Source: Conidiobolus incongruus B7586
Taxonomy: Eukaryota > Entomophthoromycota > Entomophthoromycetes > Entomophthorales > Conidiobolaceae
Length of the DNA stretch: 64,000 nt
Direction of reading: 5' to 3'
Assembly (NCBI GenBank): GCA_000697335.1
Contig: JNEM01014281.1
Span: 1 to 64,000 of the forward strand
The notes beneath the pieces are model-generated. The model made no database searches, was not told where the DNA came from, and was given only the letters and a program-made list of their open reading frames with translations. Shown one piece after another: positions 26,039 to 40,453 of this stretch (position 1 is its first letter; every line of letters starts with the position of its first letter). The translations under genes and the position numbers were made by a program.

Positions 26039-26428
26039 TTAAAAATAATTTAAGAATGCTAAGTTTTGCGTACAAGCAAGGCATTTTGAGCCCTCTTTTT
26101 TAGATTTTTGAGCCTTAGAAAAATCTGAAGGAAGCTTCGTTTGTAGACAATTTATACAGGTTCTTAGTATTGGAAGGTCTTTGGTACAATGTTTACAAGT
26201 TATTGCAGGGGCACTGTTAATAAGTTCCAAATTGGACATTTGCTTATACTTGGGCTTAAATGAATTGCGAATTCGATGTTGAAATAGTTTTTTTGACATT
26301 TTATTGGAAAATTGATCTTTTGGTAGAATATTTTTACATGATGAGCATGTAAGCTCGGCTGCAGAAAAGAAAAAATTTTCAAAGGTTTGATTAGATATCA
26401 AAATGTCTGATTTTCGTGTTTTTGGCAT
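26039..26428 (-). CDS. STC1-domain zinc-finger protein
   Basis: A 129-residue protein matching the STC1 domain, a tandem LIM-like zinc finger. Cysteine pairs appear in order: CSSC (about residue 30) followed by KNILPKDQFSNKM; CKHC (about 79); CINC followed by LQTKLPSDFSKAQKSK (about 91-108); and CLAC (about 117). The repeated CxxC...(L/P)xxxFSxxQ pattern is the family signature. In fission yeast Stc1 bridges the RNAi effector Argonaute and the Clr4 H3K9 methyltransferase complex; in most fungi the role is untested. The gene is one exon, isolated in spacer, and starts at the first ATG. The protein is little more than the domain, shorter than fission yeast Stc1. Confidence 0.85.
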   Translation of the reverse strand: MPKTRKSDILISNQTFENFFFSAAELTCSSCKNILPKDQFSNKMSKKLFQHRIRNSFKPKYKQMSNLELINSAPAITCKHCTKDLPILRTCINCLQTKLPSDFSKAQKSKKEGSKCLACTQNLAFLNYF

Positions 26429-27530
26429 TATTGATTATGGCTAATATTCAAAGTTGCTATGTTTCATTAAATTTGTATTAATAAAACCAGTTTTATTTTT
26501 AATGGGATTATTATTCATCCAAAATTAATTAACTATTTGGTGAAGTACTTTTAGCAAATATTGGGTATTACGTCACAAATTTCACTATGATTTCAAGTTG
26601 ATTTAAAGCTGTTTTCATTGTTAATTTGGTAAAATGTGAATGAAATTTAAAGGATATATTTGGGATAAATAATATTGAACTTGGTAATTATGATAGTGTT
26701 CACTTTCGTTAAAAAACATATGCATAGTTTTCCAAAAAATTAGTCACTAAGTTAATTAATGTGACATCATTTGGAAATGAATTGTAAAAAAATTATTCAA
26801 ATATTTTGTGAATATAAATAATGTATTAATTTATTTGAATAAAACTAAATTGAGCACAAACCCTAATTTTATAGCTGAAATGTGAGGTACAAATCAAAAT
26901 AATATGAAATAATCAAAATTTAAGATCTGATTGAATTATCTATTATAAATATTCAAAATAATTATTTAATTGTCGATATTTATGCTATTTCAAAATTTTA
27001 TGGATTCATGGATTCATTTCATAATATCTTAGTATTTAATTTTTCAGTAGCTGAATTATATTGAATATTAAGATTTTAGTAGCCATCTGCGGGATAAATT
27101 ATTTTACCATGATATAAAAAGAATTCTTATTTATATCAGTAATAATTTCCTTTACAATATAATATTATTATAAAAATTGCCATTATTTATCCAATTTTTA
27201 AAAAAATAAATAAATTTTTGGTTAATTGATCTGGAAACTATGTAATATCTAAGTTAATGGAGTTTGCTTCTATTAGATATATAATATTTACAATATAATT
27301 TCCAAATTAAATATTATTCATTTAATATCCAACAACTTAAATATTACATGATGACATAACACTTTGAAATTATAAAAATTGATTGATACATGATTTGATT
27401 TTAAACTCGAGTCATTCTATTGATGCTATTATAGGTCAGAATATATTAATCTTAACTCATTGCTGTATTTTTTAATATTACAAAAGATATATAAATATCA
27501 GTTTGAATAACATTGAGAAAATGTTATAGT
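26429..27530. other. AT-rich spacer, nothing seen
   Basis: About 1.1 kb between the STC1-domain gene and the dead oxidase gene. No coding frame, RNA gene or repeat is supported. Confidence 0.65.
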
Positions 27531-28960
27531 CTATTGAGATAAGGGCACTGATTTAACGTTATCAAATCTGGCAGGGATTCCTTTCAATTTCATTTTAATT
27601 TTTTAAAATTTTTACCATAATGCATTTCTTCCCAATTGACTATTCTTGAGTCCATATAATTAACATAAGTACCATTGAAATATGATGATAATAAAATGTA
27701 TTCTTCATTCAAAAATTCGGAATTCATGTTATCTTCATTTTTAGTGTTTACACAACAGAATCTTTGCACATCGTTTAATACATTCCAGTGAGGAACAGAA
27801 ATTTCTATAATTCAGTTGAATCTACTCCATTACCTTGAACATCTAATAAAGTCAATTGATCTTCTAAATTTTTGATTGAATATTACAAATTAATGGGTAG
27901 AAATTCTTTTGGCGCTTATTTATAGCCTTAAATATTGGTAAGTTCTTGAGCAATGCGACTTTTAGGGAAGCCTGAACATGTCATCACAAAATCCAAAAAT
28001 GAGATTCTTTTGAATAGATTCACGATTTTCTCAAATGATCCAATTCCGTCATCTCTCTAGTCAATTTATTTTTTCTTCTATACTTTCTCCAAAAACTACA
28101 TCTGACTATAATATCAATTTACCCTCCAGTTCAACTGTGATTCTTATATTATGAGCAATTAGCATAATTATCCTGTCTTAAATATGAGGAAATGCTTTTG
28201 AAAAAGATTGGGAAGTGACAGGAATTGGAATAATAAAATTCAGGATGGAAACTTTATAATCACTCCATAGGATCTAGTACCAGACTCCTTCAAAGTTCAA
28301 AATAAATCTTGGTTTTCTTTTTGATTTCATTTAACAATATCTCCAGTAGCTTTAACACTTGCATTTTTGGGGTATTATCAATAACAAGATCATAAATCTG
28401 AGAATATCGCCCACATCTACCTCCAGTAGCATGATCTCCAATACCGACAGTTGTATAAGTATCAGCGGGAATTGCATAATTACCACTAGACCACAGCATT
28501 CCATATATTTATTCCAATCGTGATCCAGCGCCAATTTCAGCAATTTGTGCAAAAGGACGAATTTTTACTTCATTTAACATTTTTAGATCAATAACTTAAT
28601 AACAATCACCATTACCTTGATTGTATCATTCGCAAGAGCGACCTGTTCACTATGGATAGCAATTGGGAAATTCCTTTTATTGACACATTTAAGAGCATTC
28701 GATGCATCTTGGCTAGATTTAATGTAAACAAAGCCATATAGTTGAATTGGTTTCAGCCTATTATTCGAAAAGAACTTTGCTTGTTGATATTTTGTTGGAT
28801 TGGATGTTACTAAGCCAATCTGATTACAATTGTTAGATCCAAGTTCAGAATTATTTTAATAATACTCGATTATTATTATCCTAATCCAAAAATTATTCAT
28901 AACCAAAGGAACATTTTGTGCTATATACAATGCAATCAAGACTAATGGTGAAAGCAATGA
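27531..28960 (-). pseudogene. Dead FAD-linked oxidase (berberine-bridge type) gene
   Basis: Read on the minus strand, this is a decayed copy of a secreted FAD-dependent oxidase of the glucooligosaccharide oxidase/BBE family. Recognisable pieces in order: a start-proximal run ELGSNNCNQIGLVTSNPTKY; YIKSSQDASNALKCVNKR followed by FPIAIHSE, the FAD-binding lead-in; IRPFAQIAEIGAGSRLE; LWSSGNYAIPADTYTTVGIG with DHATGGRCGRYSQIYDLVID, the PP-loop region (normally GGHxxGGG); a SGTRSYGVIIKF block; and the C-terminal GTYVNYMDSRIVNWEEMHYGKN. An in-frame stop follows GSRLE near 28520, more stops and frame changes follow downstream, and key glycines have changed. The GGH to GDH change would also harm flavin binding. 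It lies downstream of the SAM/SNF2-like gene on the same strand. Confidence 0.75.
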
Positions 28961-29308
28961 ACAATTAAATTCAATATCATCAACATTCCCACGTATTAAT
29001 TAATTTCTGTAATGAAATTCACATTTGCATGGAAAAAAGGAAAGAATAACTAAAATCAGCCAAATGAATCAACATGAGATTGGATATATTTTGGATTTTG
29101 AGGCTGCAGTTATTTATTATAGTATTATAGTTAGCTGAATTAATAATATAGTAAAAATTCAAAAGAATGAGAAAATTCATGATTAATTTAACATAAATCA
29201 ATAATCACAGTTTATTTAATACAAATCAAGAAATTTTAAATTTGTAATATGTTTTGCCCAATATAATAGGTTAAATTATAAATTTTTGCCAAATAGAATT
29301 TTCATTTT
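28961..29308. other. Short spacer
   Basis: About 350 bases of A/T-rich DNA between the dead oxidase gene and the end of the SAM/SNF2-like gene. Nothing is supported; a possible 5' part or signal peptide of the dead gene could extend into it. Confidence 0.5.
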
Positions 29309-30780
29309 TCAGGAACGATCTTCATGTTGAACTTGGTAAACATATTGTTTCTTAATTACATTGATATCATCTAATAATCGCACCGCTTTCACCTTTTGTT
29401 CAGAGGTAGCCTGAGGCAATTGTCCAGTTATTATGGGTTTTTTGAATAACGACGAAAACAGCCCAAAGTTATTAAAAACACTTTCATCTACCGAGTGAAT
29501 AATATGATACAAATTATCAAGAATTGTAAGATAATCTTGATTTGTTAAATATAATAATATTGGGTTTTCAAATTGGGTGATGCAATTTGTGATTTTTGAT
29601 ATGGAATGAGAATTGGAAAATGCATCTATAGTGATTAATGGTGTTTTCTTGTTACCAAGTAATAAATTGCGTATTTCTGAAAAACATTCTCTACAAGTAT
29701 AAAATATTTTGTGTAAAAATTCTTCAGAAATCAAAATTATTCCACCTTTGTTGTCCCACTGTGCTAACTTTTGGGTATTTGATTCGAATTGATTTTCGCA
29801 AATAAGAGTGGGATTAGGAAAATGAATTGGTCGTGAGACCTTAGCCCTCAATCCAGCTAGTTTACTGCTCCAATGTGCAATCCTTTCAGTTGATGAGATT
29901 AAAATAAGGTGAAATCTTCTTAATCCTATTGCCATAGATGAAATATTTTTGTTAGCATGATACTTGAGAGTATTAATGAAATTGAGTAGAATTTGAGTCA
30001 AATCATCAGCGTTATGGTGACTAACAATACAAGAAACTCGATCGAAATAGATTTTTTTCCATAAGTATTTGATAGTATCAATTAAAATGGTAGGTAAAGG
30101 CCAAAATACTGGTTGAAGATAGTGGAATTGGTGACTTTGATCAGCTGATAAATTAAATAGTTCTCTGTTAAAAAACAATTCCAATGGGCGCATATTATGT
30201 TCGTTTTTGCCTTTTTTTGACTTTTTATTTGATTTAACTAATTCTTTGGATTGAGACACAACAGAAAAAGAAGCATTAAAACGTTCTTGTTTATTGGTTC
30301 GGCTGGTGACTGTTGTAGATGAGACCGAAGGATCTATCAATTTTGATGTTGAAATAATTTCCAAGTCGCTATCAATTGATTGTGGAGCAGGATGCCGCGA
30401 GATATCATGATTCACGCTAATACTGATTTCTATTGTAATCAAGATGTCAAATGATTAGTGAGATATAATAATATTTGAAATTATTTACCAATTAATTTTC
30501 TAGAATGAAAAATTAACAAATCGATATCCCCTTGCAAAATAATACCAACTCTTCTAAGATATCTATCATTAAACCGAAATACAGATAAACCAACAAGATT
30601 TTGTTCTAATAACATTTTAATGTTTATAATATATATGTAAATTAATAATTACTAACCATCTATTGTAATTTTAGTTTTTGAAGTGATTGGTAAGTTACTT
30701 GCCCAGTTCAAGACATCTTCATGAGTCCAACTAATTATTGGGTGATCATCTGGGATATTTTCGAGTTCTTTTAAACACAT
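29309..30780 (-). CDS. SAM domain plus degenerate SNF2-like N-lobe protein
   Basis: Three exons, start codon 30778-30780, about 445 residues. Exons 1-2 and the first residues of exon 3 encode a SAM-like domain (about residues 14-80: WTHEDVLNWASNLPI, LVGLSVFRFNDRYLRRVGI, GDIDLLI). After a Ser/Lys-rich linker the rest follows the SNF2 N-terminal ATPase lobe, closest by eye to the ARIP4/ATRX branch: IKYLWKKIYFDRVSCIVSHH with NADDLTQILLNFINTL where motif I (AHxMGLGKTLQ) should be; FHLILISSTERIAHW; LAQWDNKGGIILISEEFLH; LITIDAFSNSHSISK where DEAH should be; then ILLYLTNQDYLTILDNLYHI and FKKPIITGQLPQATSEQKVK. The Walker A lysine and the DEAH box are gone and no helicase C-lobe follows, so it cannot be a working remodeler. 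The frame is uninterrupted, suggesting a kept, non-catalytic role. Confidence 0.6.
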
Positions 30781-31309
30781 TATTTTAAAAGATAATATTT
30801 ATATATGATGGTTAAAATCCATATTATATATATTTTACTAAAATATTTTAATCGTGACGTAATTTCAAAACATAATTAAACAATAGAACAAGAACGAACT
30901 AAATATTAATAGGACAACATGACCAAAATATATTGTAGAAATTAGATCGACAATATTATCCAAAGATTCTTCGTTACAAATATTATAATTAATTCATTAT
31001 TTTCGTTAATATTAACATACTGATAATATAACAATAGGTTATTATTTAGTCTTAGATTGGTACAAGAACATATTAATGACTATTAAAGCTTATATTTTAT
31101 ATACTATATTTTACAAATTATTTAATAACAAATTAAATTGTATAAAATTTTGTTATTGTAATATTTTATCAATTTTATTTAATTGGGTCAATTTCTTGTT
31201 ATCATTTCAGATACCTGTTAACTCTAAATTTTAGTTAAAACATCTAATCAATTGCTATTCGTTAAAGTCAATTTGGAACAATTCCAATTTGAATATAAAA
31301 ACATCATTC
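30781..31309. other. AT-rich spacer before the repeat array
   Basis: About 530 bases containing the 5' region of the SAM/SNF2-like gene. No further feature is seen. Confidence 0.6.
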
Positions 31310-32780
31310 ATTTGACAAATGCTATAATTTGTTAAATCTATTCTGATCATTTGGATTTTCTCTATCAGTCGCTTGGTGATAAGAACGTTGGAACCTTGGT
31401 TAACACAAACATGGCTCATCAGTCGTTGAAATCCCTACTTTATGTTTGAGATGGTAACGGCTGTCTCAGTCTGCGGTTCAGCTGAATCCACGCGTTTGGT
31501 GTCACTAATGGCTGTTGGATATCTGAGTGACTGCGTCTTTGGCGCATTTCAGAGTTTTTTTTCTATTTCACAGATGGGTAATTACTCAGCTTGAGCATTA
31601 ATATGCATTCATTTACTAACTTAGTTCTCAATAGGTACCCTGAACTATTCATATTTTCGGTATCAGCTAATTGGTGATAAGAACGTTGGAACCTTGGTTA
31701 ACACAAACATGGCTCATCAGTCGTTGAAATCCCTACTTTATGTTTGAGATGGTAACGGCTGTCTCAGTCTGCGGTTCAGCTGAATCCACGCGTTTGGTGT
31801 CACTAATGGCTGTTGGATATCTGAGTGACTGCGTCTTTGGCGCATTTCAGAGTTTTTTTTCTATTTCACAGATGGGTAATTACTCAGCTTGAGCATTAAT
31901 ATGCATTCATTTACTAACTTAGTTCTCAATAGGTACCCTGAACTATTCATATTTTCGGTATCAGCTAATTGGTGATAAGAACGTTGGAACCTTGGTTAAC
32001 ACAAACATGGCTCATCAGTCGTTGAAATCCCTACTTTATGTTTGAGATGGTAACGGCTGTCTCAGTCTGCGGTTCAGCTGAATCCACGCGTTTGGTGTCA
32101 TCAATGGTTGTTGGATATATGAATGTTTGTTCTTGGTACACTCTTGGACTCTCTTCCATTCTACTTGATGATTAATCACTTGGCTTGACTATTATTATAT
32201 CAATAATCTTATTATACATTCATTTACTAACTTAATTTCTCAATAGGTCCCCTGGATCGTTGATATCCTCTTTATTGGCGATTTGGCGATATAAATTTTG
32301 GAACCCTGGTTTACATGATTATGGCACATCAGTCGTTGGAATCCCTATTTTGAGCTCGAGATGCTTACTTCTGTCTCCGTTGGCGGTTCAGCTGAATCCA
32401 CACATTTGGCGTCACTAATGGCTGTTTGATATCTTAGTGACTGCGTTTTTGGCACATTCCAGAGCTTTTTTCTTTTCTACTGATCAGTAATTACTCAATT
32501 TGAGCATCTATATGCATTCATTTACTAGCTTAATTTTTAACAGCTTCTCTGAATCGTTCACATTTACTTTATTGGTTGTTTGGTGATACGAACTTTAAAA
32601 TCTTGGTTTACATAATCTTGGCTCATCATTGATTGAAATTCCTACTTTGTGTTTGGGATGCTTACTTTTGTCACTGTCGAAGGTTGAATTGAATTCAAGC
32701 ATTTGGTATCACTAATGATTTTTGGATATATGAATCTTTGTTCTCAGCACTCTTTGACTCTCTTTCAGAACACCAATGGA
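31310..32780 (+). repeat. Five-unit tandem array, ~298-bp units, A-A-B-A-B
   Basis: Five units follow one another, keyed on GGTGATAAGAACGTTGG-like sequence at about 31375, 31673, 31971, 32285 and 32582 (spacings 298, 298, 314, 297). Units 1 and 2 are identical over the full 298 bases by eye; unit 3 is identical to them up to about 32100 and then switches. There are two tail types. Type A (units 1, 2, 4) has CTGAGTGACTGCGTCTTTGG; type B (units 3, 5) has GGATATATGAATGTTTGTTC. Units 4 and 5 are clearly older. The array is GC-richer than its flanks, has stops in all six frames, and carries intron-like linkers (separate entry). No terminal inverted repeats or target duplications were seen. Confidence 0.93.
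31578..31634 (+). other. Intron-like module inside the repeat (recurs per unit)
   Basis: GTAATTACTC at 31578, TACTAAC at 31614-31620 and CAATAG ending at 31634 make a 57-base segment with a donor, a perfect branch-point box and an acceptor. The same module recurs at 31876-31932 and, diverged but again 57 bases, at 32487-32543. Unit 3 keeps TACTAAC and the acceptor (ending 32246) without a clear donor. Host introns use the same signals: the last RAD9 intron (40136-40192) has TACTAAC at 40175-40181. No transcript evidence can be had from sequence alone. Confidence 0.5.
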
Positions 32781-34892
32781 TAATGAATCTATTATGATCC
32801 AAAGGTAATTATTATAATAACATAATTCAAATTTATTCAATGGCAATTTTTAATTATTTTAATTATATTTTAGTTAAATACAATAAATCATTATTTATTC
32901 AAATCATTTTTTATTTTTTATATATCTTATTTTGCAAATTTTGTTTTTATTATTCTATTCATTATTATCGAATTAAATTAAAATGACTTTCCGCTTATAT
33001 GCAATTATGAAAACAAAATTTTCTAATATTAAACTAGTATTTTTTCGACTCATATAAATATTTATATTAAATTTAATAATATATATATATTTAATGCATA
33101 TCTATTATTAATTTCTGATTTTAAAACGATATATCGGAACCTATATTTTATTTTGTATTAATTTCCATACATTGATTAAATTTGATATTTATTTTTTAAA
33201 TCAATATATATATAAAGGTATTTTTCTATTAATCAGTGATACTATTCATTTTAAATAATTAATTTTATTGTTATTGTGATTCTACCGATTGCTAGTAGAA
33301 GGTTAATAATTGATAAAGAAGCAGCTTGTCTATGGGCTGTTTGGTAGTTTAAGTTAGGATGCTTTATTGGGGTTTGTTAAGGGTTTAATGAGCTTCACAG
33401 AAGACCTGAGGTGATGATGATCCATCCCTACAGTGGTTCTCTTATAGACCAATTGTCGAATGTAGGTAGTGTAAAGTGTATTGGGTTACTAGAAGAATGA
33501 GACCTTGAAGTGGCATGATAGATCTTTTAGGATTAAGACTCCATAAGATAATAGATCGCGAGATGAAGTTGGTCGGGCGGGTTATCATTTATGTAACCAC
33601 ATTATATTTGCATATTTGTAGCAATGAAGCTTTTTCACTATAAATATAAATTTCAATGGTGTAATACATAGGGATTATCAGTCTATATTATTATAATATA
33701 TTTTGCGAAATAGATATATATGATTAAAGATAAGCAATATGAAAATTTTTAAAGCAATTGAATATCTATACTCATTTAAGATTGTGTTGATAATCGAACT
33801 TAGATATCAATGCAAAAACATTATTATATTCTATATACATGTTAATTGATATAAATGCACAATTTATACTCAAAATAACACGAGCACATAATTAAGATAT
33901 CAAATCAAGTTAAAGCGAAATGATATATATTATCCTATTTCAACTTACTTTATATCTTAAAAAATTTATATAGGATGTTGCATCTTTCTCAAAGATAGAT
34001 TTATTGTATGTTTTTTGCAACTTTTTGTCAGTTAATAAAAAGTAAAAGTCTTAAAGGTCAGCCAAAAAGTATTTAATTATTATAATTAATTTTATAGTTT
34101 ATCAAGGAATATAATTTTATTTGAGCTCAACTTGTAGGATTATTCAAAAACTAAAAAAAGCTAACATGGAGTAGTATTTTAATTCCATTTTTGATAATAT
34201 ATAAATTTAACATTGGCATCAAATTTACTTAGAATAGTTTATCTTGTTTAAAAATATTTAAAGATTCAATATATAAATAATTGAAAGATAATCACGACTG
34301 TAATCATTCCAATATTGATAAGGCTACTAAGTTTAAAAGTATATTTCGAATATTTTTTCGCATTTATACCATTTTGCTATCTTTTAACAATTATAATTTA
34401 TATTTAAGTAATCCTTATGTCTACGTAAATAAATTTCAATTAAATGGCGCCTAATTTGAATATTATTTCAATAATCATATTAGAAAATAGTCTATAAGAT
34501 TGCTCAATGTGAGAATCCATTTTTAGAGTACCATTTTGGAAGTTCAGTTAATTCAAAATAATAAACTGCGAATATATTAAATATTGTTACAAATATTTCA
34601 ATAAAGCATGATTTGTTTAAAATATTCTATATAATTTAAGTTCAACTAGCTGGAATTCAAAATATTCATATCAATTTCGAAAAAATTTATTTTAAAAACT
34701 TTTTAATTAATTCTGAAACTAATAATTTAGTGAGGTTAACCCTTTATCTAATTAGTCACAAATTCCCATATAATCTAATTTAACAATTATGTATAGATTT
34801 CACACCCTTAAAACCAATTCTATGAACTATTTATTCAATACAGAATTCTTAAATATACATAAAATTGATACATACTATTCTAATATAAAGAA
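32781..34892. other. Spacer with a G-rich island
   Basis: Mostly A/T-rich. About 33285-33600 is distinctly G-rich on the plus strand (for example AGCAGCTTGTCTATGGGC and GTTGGTCGGGCGGGTTATC) and broken by stops in all frames. It matches no family I know and is not a copy of the array to its left. A decayed gene piece or a non-coding RNA are the options. Confidence 0.45.
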
Positions 34893-37923
<3,031 letters not shown>

Positions 37924-38441
37924 AAATTTTTGATTGTTATAAACTATATTATTTTTGTAGAAACTATGACAGAGTTGTAATAATGGGCTATATTGATGAA
38001 TTTATTAGGTTAGATAAATTTTTCATTATGGTTAATCATATTTTATTAATTATTTTTTACTAGATTTTTTGTTACAATATATATTTTTTAATTTTGAAAA
38101 TTGTAATAAAAATTAAAAAGCATTTGCTAATAAAATGATTCTCAAATTAATCATACTTGTATATTTTTGATTAATAACATTATTTATCAGTTAATATCAA
38201 TAATGTTTATTATATTGTTATTTGAAAAACATTTTCACTTTATCAAACTCAATCCTTTCAAATCCCATAAATTAATTCTACTCGAATAAATAAAATTACA
38301 AATTATAAAAATGGGTGAATTTTCGTGATTGATATTAAAAATCCAATTGTATTACTAATGCATCATTAATTCATTGTAAATATATATTCTTATTTTTATT
38401 TCTTTTTTAATAGTTTTTTTAATTAATCATAACAAAATAAG
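37924..38441. other. AT-rich spacer between ArfGAP and RAD9 genes
   Basis: About 500 bases; nothing beyond 3' and 5' flanks of the neighbouring genes is seen. Confidence 0.6.
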
Positions 38442-40453
38442 ATGAATTGTATTATACCTGCAGGAAGCATCAAAGGTATTTCAAGTATTAATCATTATGA
38501 AATCTTTAATTGATTTGGAATTATAGTATTTAGTAACATTATTAATTGTATGGCATCTTTTGGTACTGAAGTTATATTTTCATGGTTTAGAAATCAAGTA
38601 AACTATTAATAAAATTATAAAAATGACTGTTTTATTAATTCAGATGGGAATAGTTGGTATTGAGTATCGGCGATAATATTGAGGCTTATATCTGCCAATT
38701 TAAACTAAATTTGTGCTTTTTTAAAGTTTATACTATTGTTTCTAATAGTGGTGGTACTCAGGGTGAGGAATTCGTGTGCAGGGTCAACTTAGAGGTATTA
38801 ATTTATATTTTTAATGATACTTATGTATAATATAATGGATAGAGTTTACAACAAATCTTCCAAGGACTAGGATCCGATGATAAGCTATTCGACAGTTTAC
38901 ATATTCAACTCGAAACGCCGAAACCAAACGCCTCCGTATTCATTGAAGATTTAACCATTCATTTCGAACTCAAATTGACAAATGGCCTATCGAAAATCAA
39001 TAAACTCAGCTATTTCGATACTCAGAGAGCTCCTATTGTGATAAGCGATCCTAGTAAATGGAGAAATAATGTGATTTTGCCAGCTAAGGTTCTATTGAAT
39101 TGGATGAAGAAGTTTCAGACGAAGAGTCAGGATTTGTGGATGACCTTTATGGAGGATTCGTTGGTGCTCAAGACTAGAGATACCTCATTGAGTACTAGAG
39201 GACCTGGTAATACATATGATAAATAAATTAAAGTACTTTGTTAATTCAAATTATATATAATAGGTAATTGGAAATTAAGTACTGAATTCTCTTTGGGTGT
39301 TGATGATTTTGTCAAATATCAAGTGGAGCCTAATTCTAGTTTATCATTTAGTGCCAAGGATATCAAAGTAATTTATAATTGCTATAGAAATATCCAATCT
39401 GATTAACTTTATGATAGACTTTGTCTAAATTTGCTGAGAGTATTAAGTCCGATGTTGAATTATATTTTAATGAAGCTGAAAGGTGTTTTAAATATTTTAT
39501 TGACAAATTTAACTTTATACTAATGTTATTATTTTAGTCCTATCAATTTTGAAGTGAAATTTTCATCACTTGTCACTGGTCAGCTGTTTATACCAGCATT
39601 GAATACATTCAATTCAACAGTTGATGGCACATACATCGACCCAATGATCGTATACCCTAATGAATCCCAATTAGATCAATCTACAATCACAGAACTATCC
39701 ATTCATCCCAAATTCAACCCAATCAACTCCCAATTATCAAATATCATCATGGAATCTAGAAACCATATTTCGCTTAGTTTGCCCCTAATAGATGATTCCT
39801 TCAGATTACAAGAATCTCCAACCTTTACCAAAAGCGAAACACAACCCCAAAGCCATTCCAATTCCAATGTGAATGTATCTCTACGGAATCCTAGTAGTCA
39901 TTTCGACAGAGAGCAGCAGAAATCCGATGAATTATTGAAAAATACGCCACCCAATACTAGAAGAGAATCACAGCCTCAGAGTCATTCCCACTCCACCGAG
40001 AATACTTCCCTAAATAACAATAGCAATAGCGACAAGGATAACCAAAAGTTTGACGATACTATCGTAGCGGATATTTCGATTAGTAACAATAGTCAAAATC
40101 AGTCTATTCATCTCCCTTCGTCCGCTTCTAATTCTGTGAGTTTTAAAATGATCTATTACTTATTGCTTATTACTTACTAACATTGGATTTAGTTACCTCC
40201 TATTCAAAATCTAGTGAGTTCGACACCCATCGATCTAATTACGAATTCAGATCAAACTCAACCTCAAGGTCGTAAAATGATTATATTGACGTCGTCGGAA
40301 TCTCAAAATATGGACCACAATAATAGTAATAATAATAATGATGATGAACATGTTGAGAAAAGGACAAGTAGTGAAAGTTTTGAAATTATGTCTGACGAAG
40401 ATATTCCTAATACGCCACCACCTAAAAAAGTGTTTAAATTATTTGATAGATAG
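38442..40453 (+). CDS. RAD9: Rad9 subunit of the 9-1-1 checkpoint clamp
   Basis: DNA-damage checkpoint clamp subunit that pairs with Rad1 and Hus1 on damaged DNA in the nucleus. Seven introns are threaded. The start MNCIIPAGSIK then VFSNIINCMASFGTEV is the Rad9 PCNA-like N-terminus. Then come SIGDNIEAYICQFKLNLCFF, GQGEEF-like loops, DLWMTFMEDSLVLKT, the interdomain and second-domain block FSLGVDDFVKYQVEPNSSLS with FSAKDIKTLSKFAESI, and ESPINFEVKFSSLVTGQLFI. From about residue 280 there is a long Ser/Gln/Asn-rich tail with acidic ends, as in other Rad9 proteins, where phosphorylation recruits the checkpoint kinase activator; it ends DEDIPNTPPPKKVFKLFDR. The acceptor of the second intron is read as GGGAATAG (about 38652), not the earlier TTCAG, since only that keeps the frame open. 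The last intron (40136-40192) has a textbook TACTAAC. Confidence 0.85.

Noticed and set aside
31310-32780. Repeat array as a tandem protein-coding gene
   Set aside because: Stops occur in all six frames of every unit, even after removing the 57-base intron-like modules.
31310-32780. Repeat array as a CRISPR or prokaryotic feature
   Set aside because: Units are about 298 bp without short repeat and spacer alternation, and the setting is eukaryotic.
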